A DNA stretch of 64,000 nucleotides from Acidobacteriota bacterium (GTDB lineage Bacteria > Acidobacteriota > Blastocatellia > RBC074), in assembly GCA_018268995.1 (NCBI GenBank), contig JAFDVL010000096.1:30961-94960 (forward strand). Direction: 5' to 3'. The notes beneath the pieces were generated by a model. That model saw only the letters and a program-made list of their open reading frames with translations. It was not told where the DNA came from and ran no database searches. Below are positions 1-7,083 of this stretch, piece by piece. Positions within the stretch are counted from its first letter, which is position 1, and every line of letters begins with the position of its first letter. Both the position numbers and the translations under genes were made by a program.

Positions 1-219
1 GAGTTATATGCCCGAATTGTCAAACTGTCGGCGAAGGGCGAGATACTAGCAAACCCAAAGTGCAGGCGTCAATCAAGCGCGCTCATGAAAATTTAAAAAG
101 CGTCTGCTGTGCGCTGGCATGATTTTAATTTCCCGTGATACACTGCGCAGCTTTAAACGAGCAGTCATTTATCGTTCATCTATGTAGCGAGACGATCAAC
201 TAAGGAGCGAACAAGCAAT
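1..219. other. Leader region upstream of atpD
   Basis: I see no coding sequence on either strand in this stretch. It is the 5' region of atpD and should hold its promoter. A weak extended -10-like TGATACACT lies at 136-144 without a convincing -35 box. A good Shine-Dalgarno AAGGAG at 202-207 precedes the atpD ATG by 12 nt. No other ATP synthase subunit gene ends here, so atpD appears to start its own transcript. Confidence 0.4.
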
Positions 220-1674
220 ATGAGCATTTCCAGTACGAATGGCCAGGCGAGTGGAGTTCAGGGCAAAGTTGTCCAGATCATCGGCCCGGTCGTGGATGTG
301 GAGTTTTCGGAAGGTTACTTGCCACCGATTTATCAAGCCTTGCGTGTCACCAGCGAAGGCTTTGAAGCACAACAGCCGATAGATGTGATTTGTGAAGTGC
401 AACTGCACTTGGGAGAAGGCCGTGTGCGTACGGTTTCCATGCTGCCAACAGACGGTATGGTTCGTGGCATGAAAGCGATTGATACGGGCGGCGGCATCAC
501 CGTCCCGGTGGGAAATGGTACGTTGGGACGTATTCTGAACGTGATTGGCGAACCTGTAGATGAGCGAGGCCCGGTTCCGCATACAGAACGCTATCCCATT
601 CACCGTCATGCTCCGACATTCGCTGAGCAATCCACCGAACTGGAAATGCTCGAAACCGGGATTAAGGTCATTGACCTGATTCAGCCGTTCCTCAAAGGCG
701 GAAAGATCGGATTGTTCGGCGGCGCAGGCGTTGGCAAAACCGTCACAATCATGGAGCTTATTAACAACATCGCCAAAGCTCACGGCGGTTTTTCTGTCTT
801 TGCGGGCGTTGGCGAGCGCACGCGCGAGGGCAATGACCTTTGGCTGGAAATGCGTGAGGGCGGCGTTATCAATGATGACGACCTTACCAAATCCAAAGTG
901 GCGTTGGTTTATGGCCAGATGACTGAACCTCCTGGAGCACGCCTCCGCGTGGCACTCTCCGGCTTGACGGTAGCCGAGTTCTTCCGCGATCAGGGCCAGG
1001 ACGTGTTGTTATTTGTAGATAACATCTTCCGCTTCACCCAAGCTGGTTCTGAAGTGTCGGCGCTACTCGGACGCATGCCGAGCGCGGTGGGCTACCAGCC
1101 AAATCTTGCTTCAGAAATGGGTGAGTTGCAGGAACGTATTACATCAACTAAAACGGGTTCTGTGACATCTGTACAAGCCGTTTATGTTCCGGCAGACGAC
1201 TTGACGGATCCGGCCCCGGCCACAGCCTTTGCGCACCTTGACGCAACGACCGTGCTTTCGCGCCAGATTGCGGAGTTGGGAATTTATCCGGCAGTTGATC
1301 CGTTGGCTTCAAGTTCGCGCATCCTCGATCCACGTATTGTGGGCGAAGATCATTACAAATGTGCACAGGATGTGAAGCGTGTGTTGCAACGCTACAAAGA
1401 CCTGCAAGACATTATCGCCATCCTTGGGATTGATGAATTGTCCGAAGATGACAAGCTCACGGTGTCGCGTGCGCGCAAAATTCAAAGATTCCTGTCGCAA
1501 CCGTTCCACGTTGCTGAGCAGTTCACGGGTATTCCCGGCGTGCTGGTTCCGATTGAAGAAACGATTCGCGGCTTCCGTGAAATTGTGGATGGCAAGCACG
1601 ATGACATTCCTGAGCAGGCATTTTACCTACAAGGCACAATTGAGGATGTCCTCAAGCGTGCAAAGGAAATGTAA
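220..1674 (+). CDS. atpD: F1F0 ATP synthase subunit beta
   Basis: Catalytic beta subunit of the F1 head, which makes ATP from ADP and phosphate on the cytoplasmic side of the membrane. The 484-aa protein is the usual length. The N-terminal beta-barrel occupies about residues 15-85, the nucleotide-binding domain follows, with Walker A GGAGVGKT at 167-174 and the GERTREGNDLW block near 198-208, and a helical C-terminal domain ends the protein. The conserved PSAVGYQPNLASEMG segment is present. The start at 220 is supported by AAGGAG at 202-207; the first ~14 residues are a short Ser-rich extension. atpC follows after 81 bp. No atpA, atpG or F0 genes are next to it, so the F1 genes are split in this genome, as in some other phyla. 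Identification is essentially certain. Confidence 0.98.
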   Translation: MSISSTNGQASGVQGKVVQIIGPVVDVEFSEGYLPPIYQALRVTSEGFEAQQPIDVICEVQLHLGEGRVRTVSMLPTDGMVRGMKAIDTGGGITVPVGNGTLGRILNVIGEPVDERGPVPHTERYPIHRHAPTFAEQSTELEMLETGIKVIDLIQPFLKGGKIGLFGGAGVGKTVTIMELINNIAKAHGGFSVFAGVGERTREGNDLWLEMREGGVINDDDLTKSKVALVYGQMTEPPGARLRVALSGLTVAEFFRDQGQDVLLFVDNIFRFTQAGSEVSALLGRMPSAVGYQPNLASEMGELQERITSTKTGSVTSVQAVYVPADDLTDPAPATAFAHLDATTVLSRQIAELGIYPAVDPLASSSRILDPRIVGEDHYKCAQDVKRVLQRYKDLQDIIAILGIDELSEDDKLTVSRARKIQRFLSQPFHVAEQFTGIPGVLVPIEETIRGFREIVDGKHDDIPEQAFYLQGTIEDVLKRAKEM

Positions 1675-1679
1675 ATCTA

Positions 1680-1750
1680 AGTTTCGGGTTCCGGGTTTTG
1701 AGCTTCGCGGCGGTGCAAGACTCAAAACTCGAAACTCAAAACTCGAAACT
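1680..1750. repeat. Imperfect inverted repeat between atpD and atpC
   Basis: The left arm (1680-1704) begins AGTTTCGGG and ends TTTTGAGCT. The right arm (1719-1750) is a tandem of ACTCGAAACT / ACTCAAA units that reads as the reverse complement. The result is a potential hairpin made of short degenerate units, filling nearly the whole 81-bp gap. It resembles in style, not in sequence, the AAAGGCAAA-type inverted repeats at 12353 and 22130. It may be a small mobile palindromic element or may modulate the atpD/atpC expression ratio; the second idea is a guess. Confidence 0.55.
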
Positions 1751-1755
1751 GACCT

Positions 1756-2154
1756 ATGGCGAATAAAATCAATCTTGAAGTCATTACTCCTGAAAAGCTT
1801 GCCTTGCGCGAAGCCGTGGATGAAGTTGTCCTTCCTGGCTTGACGGGAGAGTTGGGCATTCTGCCGGATCACGAACCATTGATTACGCAATTGAAAACGG
1901 GCATTCTCACGTATCGGCAGGGCGGCGCACAGCAAAAGCTGCACGTCAGTGGCGGTTTTGCTGAAATTCTCGGAGACAAGGTTTCGGTTCTGGCAGACGT
2001 CGCGGAAAAGCCGGAAGAAATTGATGCAGACCGAGCAAAGGCGGCACTGGAGCGCGCTGAAAAGCGACTCGGCGGAAATCATGAGACCCTTGATGTTCCG
2101 CGCGCAGAGCTTAAGAAAGAACGTGCTAAGACACGTTTGCAAATTGCAGGCTAA
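1756..2154 (+). CDS. atpC: F1F0 ATP synthase subunit epsilon
   Basis: Epsilon subunit of the central stalk, which couples rotation of F0 to catalysis and can inhibit ATP hydrolysis. At 132 aa it has the usual size. The N-terminal beta-sandwich contains the family signature LPGLTGELGILPDHEPLIT (about residues 27-45) and the SGGFAEI segment. The C-terminal helical hairpin runs from about residue 88 (EEIDADRAKAALERAEKRL). It is transcribed with atpD, and a strong terminator follows at 2183-2211. The spacing to atpD is filled by an inverted repeat rather than a tight overlap, so some independent translation control is possible. Confidence 0.96.
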   Translation: MANKINLEVITPEKLALREAVDEVVLPGLTGELGILPDHEPLITQLKTGILTYRQGGAQQKLHVSGGFAEILGDKVSVLADVAEKPEEIDADRAKAALERAEKRLGGNHETLDVPRAELKKERAKTRLQIAG

Positions 2155-2182
2155 GTAATCGGAATTCTAGTTATTGGTACCT

Positions 2183-2211
2183 AAAGCGCAGGAAGCCCTT
2201 CTGCGCTTTTT
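2183..2211 (+). terminator. Rho-independent terminator after atpC
   Basis: A perfect 9-bp stem AAAGCGCAG (2183-2191) / CTGCGCTTT (2201-2209) with a 9-nt loop runs into a T-rich tail (TTTTTGCTTTT). Its position 28 bp after the atpC stop fits the end of the atpDC transcript. Confidence 0.85.
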
Positions 2212-2321
2212 GCTTTTCGTCGGTCTGGCTTTCTGAAACTATCCCTGCGCAACAGCGTGTTGTAACAGCAGCGGTAAAGCACATTTATTTCTAACAACCA
2301 AATTTTGCAGGAGGTTTACTC

Positions 2322-2651
2322 ATGAAACGCACCTTCGTCCTTGCGAGCATCAGCGTCGTTTTAGTAATCGCCACCGTCGCCATCGCCAGTCAACGCTCCA
2401 GTCGCGCCAAAGATACAGATAAAATCGAATGGGAATATCTGGTTATTGCAGGCGGAAGAAATAATTTATCCAGCACGGGTTCAACCAGCAAATTGGCCAA
2501 GATCGCGATGGAAAGCGGCTGGCGCGAAAATTACCCGTTGGAAATGAACCTTGATAAACTCGGTGCTGAAGGATGGGAAGTGGTGACGGTAATGATGATG
2601 CAAAATGAACCTGTGTATTACCTCAAACGTGTCAAGGACTCTTCGCGGTAG
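2322..2651 (+). CDS. Small exported DUF4177-like protein
   Basis: A 109-aa protein with an N-terminal hydrophobic segment (residues 5-22) after a KR pair, consistent with a signal peptide or a single membrane anchor. The mature part has the pattern WEYLVIAGG ... LDKLGAEGWEVVTV ... YYLKR, which is the layout of the DUF4177 family (a short beta-beta-alpha-beta unit with the LGAEGWE motif). The biochemical role of that family is unknown to me. A very strong Shine-Dalgarno AGGAGG (2309-2314) sits 7 nt before the ATG. It lies between the atpC terminator and a histidine kinase gene on the same strand; the 62-bp gap downstream would allow cotranscription. Confidence 0.75.
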   Translation: MKRTFVLASISVVLVIATVAIASQRSSRAKDTDKIEWEYLVIAGGRNNLSSTGSTSKLAKIAMESGWRENYPLEMNLDKLGAEGWEVVTVMMMQNEPVYYLKRVKDSSR

Positions 2652-2713
2652 CCGGAAGACAACGCTGTGCGTATAATCGGCGGCGGATTGCCCTTGAAGA
2701 AATCACAGCAAAA

Positions 2714-4219
2714 ATGACAGACCAACCAACTAAAATCCTGTTGGTGGAAAGCGACCCCGCGCCGCTTGTATCCAGACAAACCTTCTTGTCCCCTAACTCC
2801 GAGGTGATTGCCGTTCCGTGGGAACAGTTCGCTTCAGCCCTGGAACAGGTTGCGACAGGAAGCGCGGCTGGCGTTGTGCTTGGCCCAGAGGCAGCGCAAA
2901 TTGTGCTGGAGTTGATGGCAGCAACAGCAGGAAGCGCACAGGAAATTGCCGAGCGACACGCACAAGAACGGACAGATACGTTGGCGCAAGCCATTGAAGT
3001 CCTGCGTGAGCAAGTCCTCGAAACGCAAAGAGTCGAACGCGAAATCCGCCGCGAAAATCAGGAATTAGCTTTGCTGAACTCCATTCCTGCGGCTGTCAGC
3101 ACCTCATTGGAATTAACCGAAATCCTGTTGTTATTAAAGCAGCAACTCTCGCAGCAACTGGGCGTTCCTGGTGGTTGCATCTATACCTATGACCCGCAGC
3201 AAGAAAAGTTCGAGCTGAAAGAATGCTGGGGTCTGCCGAATGACACGATGCCTAAAATCAACGTTGTTCCTGCCAGCAGTTATCCGGCGAACGAAATCCT
3301 CAGCACCCGGAAACCTTTTTTGGTGGCGGAAATTAAAAAAGACCCTTTTTACATGACGCTGCAACTGGATCAGACACGCGCGGAATGGGAAAGTTGTTTA
3401 GGCGTGCCATTGCTGGCCGATGGCGCAATGCAGGGGGTGGTCGTGTTATTTAGCTGCTCGGCCTTCAACGAAGCGCAGATTTCTTTTTACACATCGTTTG
3501 GGAAACAGGTCGGAGCCGCCTTTCACCATGCGCGATTATTCGAGCAGTTTTTTGCGGCACGGGAAAGAACGCAGGTGCTCTCTCAACGGTTGGTAGCGAT
3601 TCAGGAAGAAGAACGGCGTAATCTGGCGCGCGAACTCCACGATGAAATCGGTCAAATTCTGACCGGGCTAAAATTAATGCTGGAAATGAGTCTGCGTTTA
3701 CCGCCTGCTGAAAGTCAGGCCAACGTGCAGGAGGCGCAGGCGCTGGTGGGCGAGCTAATGTCGAAGGTGCGGCAAATCTCGCTGGATTTGCGTCCCGGCA
3801 TGCTTGACGATCTGGGGTTGCTACCTGCGCTGCTTTGGTATTTCGAGCGGTACATGACACAAACCAAAGTGCAGGTGAATTTTACTCACAGTGGATTGGA
3901 GGGACGACGCTTTGCCTCGGAAATCGAAACCGCTGCCTATCGGATTGTGCAGGAAGCGCTGACCAATGTGGCCCGCTATGCCCAAGTGAAGCAAGCGCAA
4001 GTACGCGCCTGGGCAGATGAGGATATTCTGTCCGTTGAAATTAAAGACGCAGGGGTAGGATTTAATCCTGATGCTGCACTCAAGGCGAATACCTCCAGCG
4101 GGCTGGCGGGAATGGGAGAACGTGCCCGCTTATTAGGCGGGGGGTTAACGATTGAATCAGAAATCGGTGCAGGCAGCTGCGTCACCGCCCATTTGCCGCT
4201 GTGGGATGAAGCCCGCTGA
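2714..4219 (+). CDS. GAF-domain sensor histidine kinase, NarL/HisKA_3 type
   Basis: A 501-aa cytoplasmic kinase with no membrane segments visible. The N-terminal ~115 residues begin like a degenerate receiver domain (KILLVESDPAPLVSR) and continue as a coiled coil. A GAF-like sensor domain covers about 125-280. The dimerisation/phosphoacceptor domain has the HisKA_3 motif EEERRNLARELHDEIGQ with His309 as the likely phosphorylated residue. The ATPase domain has an N-box around Asn418 (QEALTNVARYA) and a G-box DAGVGFNP. This architecture pairs with LuxR-type response regulators, and one follows 30 bp downstream. The signal sensed by the GAF domain cannot be read from sequence. In the degenerate receiver, E and S replace the usual acidic pair, so it may not accept phosphate. 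Confidence 0.93.
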   Translation: MTDQPTKILLVESDPAPLVSRQTFLSPNSEVIAVPWEQFASALEQVATGSAAGVVLGPEAAQIVLELMAATAGSAQEIAERHAQERTDTLAQAIEVLREQVLETQRVEREIRRENQELALLNSIPAAVSTSLELTEILLLLKQQLSQQLGVPGGCIYTYDPQQEKFELKECWGLPNDTMPKINVVPASSYPANEILSTRKPFLVAEIKKDPFYMTLQLDQTRAEWESCLGVPLLADGAMQGVVVLFSCSAFNEAQISFYTSFGKQVGAAFHHARLFEQFFAARERTQVLSQRLVAIQEEERRNLARELHDEIGQILTGLKLMLEMSLRLPPAESQANVQEAQALVGELMSKVRQISLDLRPGMLDDLGLLPALLWYFERYMTQTKVQVNFTHSGLEGRRFASEIETAAYRIVQEALTNVARYAQVKQAQVRAWADEDILSVEIKDAGVGFNPDAALKANTSSGLAGMGERARLLGGGLTIESEIGAGSCVTAHLPLWDEAR

Positions 4220-4249
4220 GCATTCAGCGCTCAAACTCAAATTATCACT

Positions 4250-4900
4250 ATGACTTCTATTGTATTGGCAGATGACCACCCTATCGTGCGACGTGGATTG
4301 CGTTCCGTTCTGGAGGCAGAACAGGGGTTTACGTTGATTGGCGAGGTGGGCGAGGGGTTGGAAGCTGTGCGGATGGTGGAAAGCTTGCAGCCCGATGTTT
4401 TAATTACGGATTTGATGATGCCTGGCTTGACGGGACTGGAAGTCACACGCCAGGTGAAGCAACGCGTGCCCCAAACGAAAGTCATCATTCTTTCGATGCA
4501 TGCCACAGAATCTTACGTGCTCGAAGCGCTGCGCAATGGCGCGAACGGCTATGTGCTGAAAGATACAGTCGCAGATGAATTAGTGCGGGCGATTCGAGAG
4601 GTCTTAGTTGGACGCCGTTATTTAAGCTCGCAGCTTTCCGAACGAGCAATTGAAAGCTATGTCCAAAAAGCGGAATCCACTGCCGTTGATAGCTATGATT
4701 CACTGACCACCCGCGAGCGCGAGGTGCTGAAGCTGGCCGCCGAAGGATTGACCAATGTGGAGATTGCCGAACGGCTCTACATTAGCCCGCGCACGGCTGA
4801 AACCCATCGCGCAAACCTGCTGAAAAAACTCAATCTCAGTAATCATACGGAATTGATTCGCTATGCGATTCGGCGTGGCATTTTATCGTTGGACGAATAG
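4250..4900 (+). CDS. NarL/FixJ-family response regulator
   Basis: A 216-aa DNA-binding response regulator. The receiver domain (1-120) has the acidic pair Asp8-Asp9, the phosphoacceptor Asp54 in LITDLMMPGL, and Lys104 in the NGYVLKD turn. A LuxR-type helix-turn-helix lies at about 145-210 (LTTREREVLKLAAEGLTN ... SPRTAETHRANLLKKL). It sits 30 bp after the histidine kinase gene on the same strand and is almost certainly its cognate partner. Target genes are not evident. A hairpin at 4980-5013 may end the transcript. Confidence 0.95.
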   Translation: MTSIVLADDHPIVRRGLRSVLEAEQGFTLIGEVGEGLEAVRMVESLQPDVLITDLMMPGLTGLEVTRQVKQRVPQTKVIILSMHATESYVLEALRNGANGYVLKDTVADELVRAIREVLVGRRYLSSQLSERAIESYVQKAESTAVDSYDSLTTREREVLKLAAEGLTNVEIAERLYISPRTAETHRANLLKKLNLSNHTELIRYAIRRGILSLDE

Positions 4901-4979
4901 AAGACCCTGATAAATAAAGGCTGAAACTGCCATTCGCTTAGTTCGCACGCCTGCCAAAAACTTCTTTTCGCAGCCTCTC

Positions 4980-5013
4980 AAATACGGGAAAATACCTGCC
5001 TTTTTCCGTATTT
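4980..5013 (+). terminator. Hairpin after the two-component operon
   Basis: AAATACGG (4980-4987) pairs with CCGTATTT (5006-5013), and partial A/T pairing continues inside the stem. It lies 80 bp after the response regulator stop. The T-tract is on the 3' arm side (CTTTTTCCG) rather than after the stem, so it is a weak terminator candidate. Confidence 0.4.
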
Positions 5014-5083
5014 CTACGAATAGTCACGTAGCCACGAAATGCGTACACTCTGCCTCGTTATCACGCACATCTCACTGGGTGTT

Positions 5084-5135
5084 AGGTAACTGCTCCGGGA
5101 GTAATCAGCAACGAAAACGACTAGAGCAGTTACCT
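5084..5135. repeat. Perfect 12-bp inverted repeat upstream of a small ORF
   Basis: AGGTAACTGCTC (5084-5095) and GAGCAGTTACCT (5124-5135) are exact reverse complements separated by 28 bp. The 3' arm is followed by CTTTTG and, 24 nt on, by the GTG start of the ORF at 5160. It could be a leader attenuator or a protein-binding site. It resembles no known riboswitch that I can recognise. Confidence 0.6.
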
Positions 5136-5159
5136 CTTTTGTAAGGTGAGGGGCACACG

Positions 5160-5450
5160 GTGACGAAATCATTCAAGCGGTGTAGAAGGAGAGGAAGTGT
5201 GGGCGCAGTTCGAGATTCAAATCGTCAAGAAACAACTAGCGGACAGGTGGCGGTGTTTCCTCCTGTGAAACTGTTGGAGAAGCGAGAAACGGATCAGGTG
5301 CAGGAAACGATTTGGCAGTTGCAGGATGAGGTGAAACGATTGCAGGAGGAGTTGGCGCGGACGCGGAGGGCATTGGATCAAAGGATCATCCTGCTCCAGA
5401 ATTCCCAGGTTCGGGAAAGAGAACTGCGCAGTGAAGGTGGTGTTCGGTGA
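5160..5450 (+). CDS. Small hypothetical coiled-coil protein
   Basis: A 96-aa ORF starting at GTG, with a purine-rich AAGGTGAGGGG segment a few bases upstream as ribosome site. The N-terminus is basic and low in hydrophobics. Residues ~45-85 form a convincing amphipathic coiled coil (WQLQDEVKRLQEELARTRRAL). There is no signal peptide, membrane segment or recognised domain. It is bracketed by two perfect hairpins (5084-5135 and 5456-5492), which suggests its own transcription unit. The function is not predictable; a real gene is likely but not proven. Confidence 0.5.
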   Translation: MTKSFKRCRRRGSVGAVRDSNRQETTSGQVAVFPPVKLLEKRETDQVQETIWQLQDEVKRLQEELARTRRALDQRIILLQNSQVRERELRSEGGVR

Positions 5451-5455
5451 TTGGT

Positions 5456-5492
5456 GTCAGGCAATTCGATCTCTCCCCCCGAATTGCCTGAC
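5456..5492 (+). terminator. Perfect 13-bp hairpin after the small ORF
   Basis: GTCAGGCAATTCG (5456-5468) pairs exactly with CGAATTGCCTGAC (5480-5492) around an 11-nt pyrimidine-rich loop. It begins 5 nt after the ORF stop. No T-run follows, so it may be an mRNA-stabilising or factor-dependent end rather than a classical terminator. Confidence 0.5.
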
Positions 5493-5567
5493 TAGATGAT
5501 TGAGGGCTTGAATACGGATATTGAGTTTGTGGATAGTGAGCGTGAGGTGTTCCAAGTGTTCGCTCTA

Positions 5568-5689
5568 CTCGCTACGGCAGACCGCGCAGGATAGAGAAAG
5601 TTTGGTGCCGGGACCAAAGGATTAGGTTGATGCTGATGCCGATGCAGGATAAAGGTGTTTCTGTATCTTGCGCGGCCTGCCGTAGCGAG
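5568..5689. ncRNA. Candidate structured element with 26-bp inverted arms
   Basis: The arms 5568-5593 (CTCGCTACGGCAGACCGCGC...) and 5664-5689 (...GCGCGGCCTGCCGTAGCGAG) pair at 24 of 26 positions. The 70-nt interior contains a smaller hairpin (TTGGT/ACCAA). A T-rich TCTCTTTTCCCC follows on the plus strand. No ORF covers it. It could be a structured RNA, a miniature inverted-repeat element, or part of the recombination landscape next to the attC-like site at 5700. It does not match the RNase P, tmRNA or SRP RNA landmarks I know. The 5451-5893 stretch otherwise holds only the hairpin at 5456 and the attC-like site. Confidence 0.4.
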
Positions 5690-5699
5690 GTCTCTTTTC

Positions 5700-5775
5700 C
5701 CCTAACAAGGCATTCACCGGGCAGGCCCCCGTATCACTGAACCGTGGGAGCACTCCGATACGATAAATGTTAGAT
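5700..5775 (-). other. attC-like recombination site (77-aa cassette)
   Basis: Read on the minus strand, the site starts with ATCTAAC (5775-5769), the consensus RYYYAAC. It ends with GTTAGGG (5706-5700), which fits GTTRRRY except for the last base. A CGTATC/GATACG pair lies inside it. The leading ATCTAAC is the exact complement of the GTTAGAT core at 6174-6168 that begins the 77-aa cassette, which is the relation expected for a cassette and its own attC. It is weaker than the site at 6168-6223. Confidence 0.55.
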
Positions 5776-5893
5776 TTACCCCTTCAAAGCTATTTGGCTC
5801 CTATTGATAGCGCGCTAAAAAAATCTTAGCCAAGCACTAAATTACAAATCGCATCTATAACCATACATCCCAGTAAGAATATAAGAACCTACC

Positions 5894-6127
5894 TTATCCT
5901 GGATAATGAGTTTCAAATAATTTATCAGGCTGAATCGTTGCCATCGTCCAACTAGCATCGTCAGCATCCACCGTATAATCTTTTAAATCAATTGACGCTG
6001 CTAGCTTTTTTATCCACATATAAATTTCATCCCGCCTTTTGATATAGCTTTCTGCCATACAATAAACTTCAAAACTATCACTCTCGTCTTTTGCAGTGAT
6101 AGTTAGCTTTTTATACGTTATGTTCAT
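5894..6127 (-). CDS. Small hypothetical protein in an integron-type cassette
   Basis: A 77-aa acidic/aromatic protein without recognised domain, signal peptide or membrane segment (it begins MNITYKKLTITAKDESDSF). It is clearly more AT-rich than its neighbours, a sign of foreign origin. A GGAG motif lies 10-13 nt upstream of the ATG. The gene lies between two attC-like sites: it starts 41 bp after the core of the 6168-6223 site and is followed by the site at 5700-5775. That is the layout of a mobile gene cassette. Cassette proteins of this size are often toxins, antitoxins or unknown; nothing in the sequence decides between these. Confidence 0.6.
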   Translation of the reverse strand: MNITYKKLTITAKDESDSFEVYCMAESYIKRRDEIYMWIKKLAASIDLKDYTVDADDASWTMATIQPDKLFETHYPG

Positions 6128-6167
6128 TTTCTCTACTCCATTCTTTTCACTGTATAGGCAACAGGAA

Positions 6168-6223
6168 ATCTAACGCTTCAATCAGCCGCTGCGTCAGCGG
6201 TCGGCTGCATTGATTTGTTAGGC
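6168..6223 (-). other. attC site (295-aa cassette)
   Basis: Read on the minus strand, it starts with GCCTAAC (6223-6217), has an imperfect palindrome built on CAGCCGACCGCTG / CAGCGGCTG, and ends with GCGTTAGAT (core GTTAGAT 6174-6168). Both ends match the attC consensus RYYYAAC ... GTTRRRY, the 56-bp length is typical, and the bulged palindrome is characteristic. GCCTAAC is the exact complement of the GTTAGGC core at 7077-7071 that starts the same cassette. This self-complementarity is the hallmark of a cassette inserted by an integron integrase. The site overlaps the last codons of the 295-aa gene. Confidence 0.8.
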
Positions 6224-7065
6224 AAATTTTGATGCTCAAGCCACTCGATCAGTCCCACCATAAGACCAAAACCCAGAATTGGCCCTGCGCCATATCCAAC
6301 CAGCGGAGCTGGGGTAATTCCCGTGGTTGAGCATACAAATAGAGTCGCGTAGTACGCCGCCACTGCGGATAGCCAGAAAGGCCCTCTAACGGATTGAATC
6401 CACAACCCTACAATCAGCGCAATGGCACAGGCAATTACGGCAATCCCGGCAAATAATGAATGTCCAAGAGCCAAGACGAAGACCTCCTCCACATGTGGCA
6501 CAGGTGCCAGGAGATCTGGTAACGAAAACGCCCACATCGTGACCAATACCAACGGAACAACGACAAGGCCTATCCGAAATACACCAAGTCGGCATTGCAC
6601 AACGACAACTGCCCCAGCAACTAGCAACCCAAGAACCTGAGATGCGTCTGGCTGCAAAGCCAACAAGCAGGCGGCCCCAAGGACGGCAGCGAGGGAAATC
6701 ACTTGGTGCTTGCCGTCTTTGCTAACGGAAACAGCACAAGCTGCAATAAACGAGGGCAACAAGAGCGGCGCGATATAAAGCCTCAACGGCCCGACCGAAA
6801 TCCAGCGCTCAGGTCCTGATGATCCCCCAAATAGTGGCATCGCCAAACCGATCAAAGCCAAGATAACGATAACGGAAGCTGTAATCGGTCGGTGGCCCCA
6901 CTTGCTAATGCGGCTGCCCGCCAATGCAAGACAGCAGGCCAAGGAAATTGCCAATAGATGAGTAATCCAGCCCCCCCTCCCCACAGCCGCTATAGCTAGA
7001 ACTATACAACTGCCCAAAATCGGCGGAACCGCTGCGATGAATAATGATAGACACGAAGGTCTCAT
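6178..7065 (-). CDS. Divergent SEDS (FtsW/RodA-like) membrane protein in a gene cassette
   Basis: A 295-aa integral membrane protein with about eight to nine hydrophobic segments. Three places recall SEDS glycosyltransferases of the FtsW/RodA/SpoVE family: GPERWISVGPLRLY (compare the RRWI.LGP segment), LLALQPDASQVLGLL (compare LLQPDLGT), and TTGITPAPLVGYGAGPILGFG (compare the TG..LPF.SYGGSS segment). It is about 80 residues shorter than usual members and lacks the exact SYGGSS motif, so the function may differ. The ATG lies 5 bp after the GTTAGGC core at 7071-7077, as in integron cassettes. The C-terminal tail NKSMQPTADAAAD is encoded by the attC site itself. Peptidoglycan polymerase activity is not established. 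Confidence 0.7.
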   Translation of the reverse strand: MRPSCLSLFIAAVPPILGSCIVLAIAAVGRGGWITHLLAISLACCLALAGSRISKWGHRPITASVIVILALIGLAMPLFGGSSGPERWISVGPLRLYIAPLLLPSFIAACAVSVSKDGKHQVISLAAVLGAACLLALQPDASQVLGLLVAGAVVVVQCRLGVFRIGLVVVPLVLVTMWAFSLPDLLAPVPHVEEVFVLALGHSLFAGIAVIACAIALIVGLWIQSVRGPFWLSAVAAYYATLFVCSTTGITPAPLVGYGAGPILGFGLMVGLIEWLEHQNLPNKSMQPTADAAAD

Positions 7066-7070
7066 ATTCA

Positions 7071-7077
7071 GCCTAAC
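7071..7077 (-). other. Cassette-start core site GTTAGGC
   Basis: The minus strand reads GTTAGGC, matching the GTTRRRY core where integron integrases cut. It marks the 5' boundary of the 295-aa cassette, 5 bp before its ATG. No attI site and no integrase gene are seen upstream; the host sequence here is the terminator of the HAD phosphatase gene. The array may be a cluster of attC sites lacking an integrase, or an insertion at a secondary site. Confidence 0.6.
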
Positions 7078-7083
7078 TAAATA

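Noticed and set aside
196..783. 195-codon frame on the minus strand inside atpD
   Set aside because: It is antisense to the strongly conserved atpD and has no ribosome site or family features.
5568..5689. RNase P, tmRNA or SRP RNA
   Set aside because: The AGAGAAAGT segment is only superficially like the RNase P GAGGAAAGTCC block, and the other conserved regions are missing; the element is too short.
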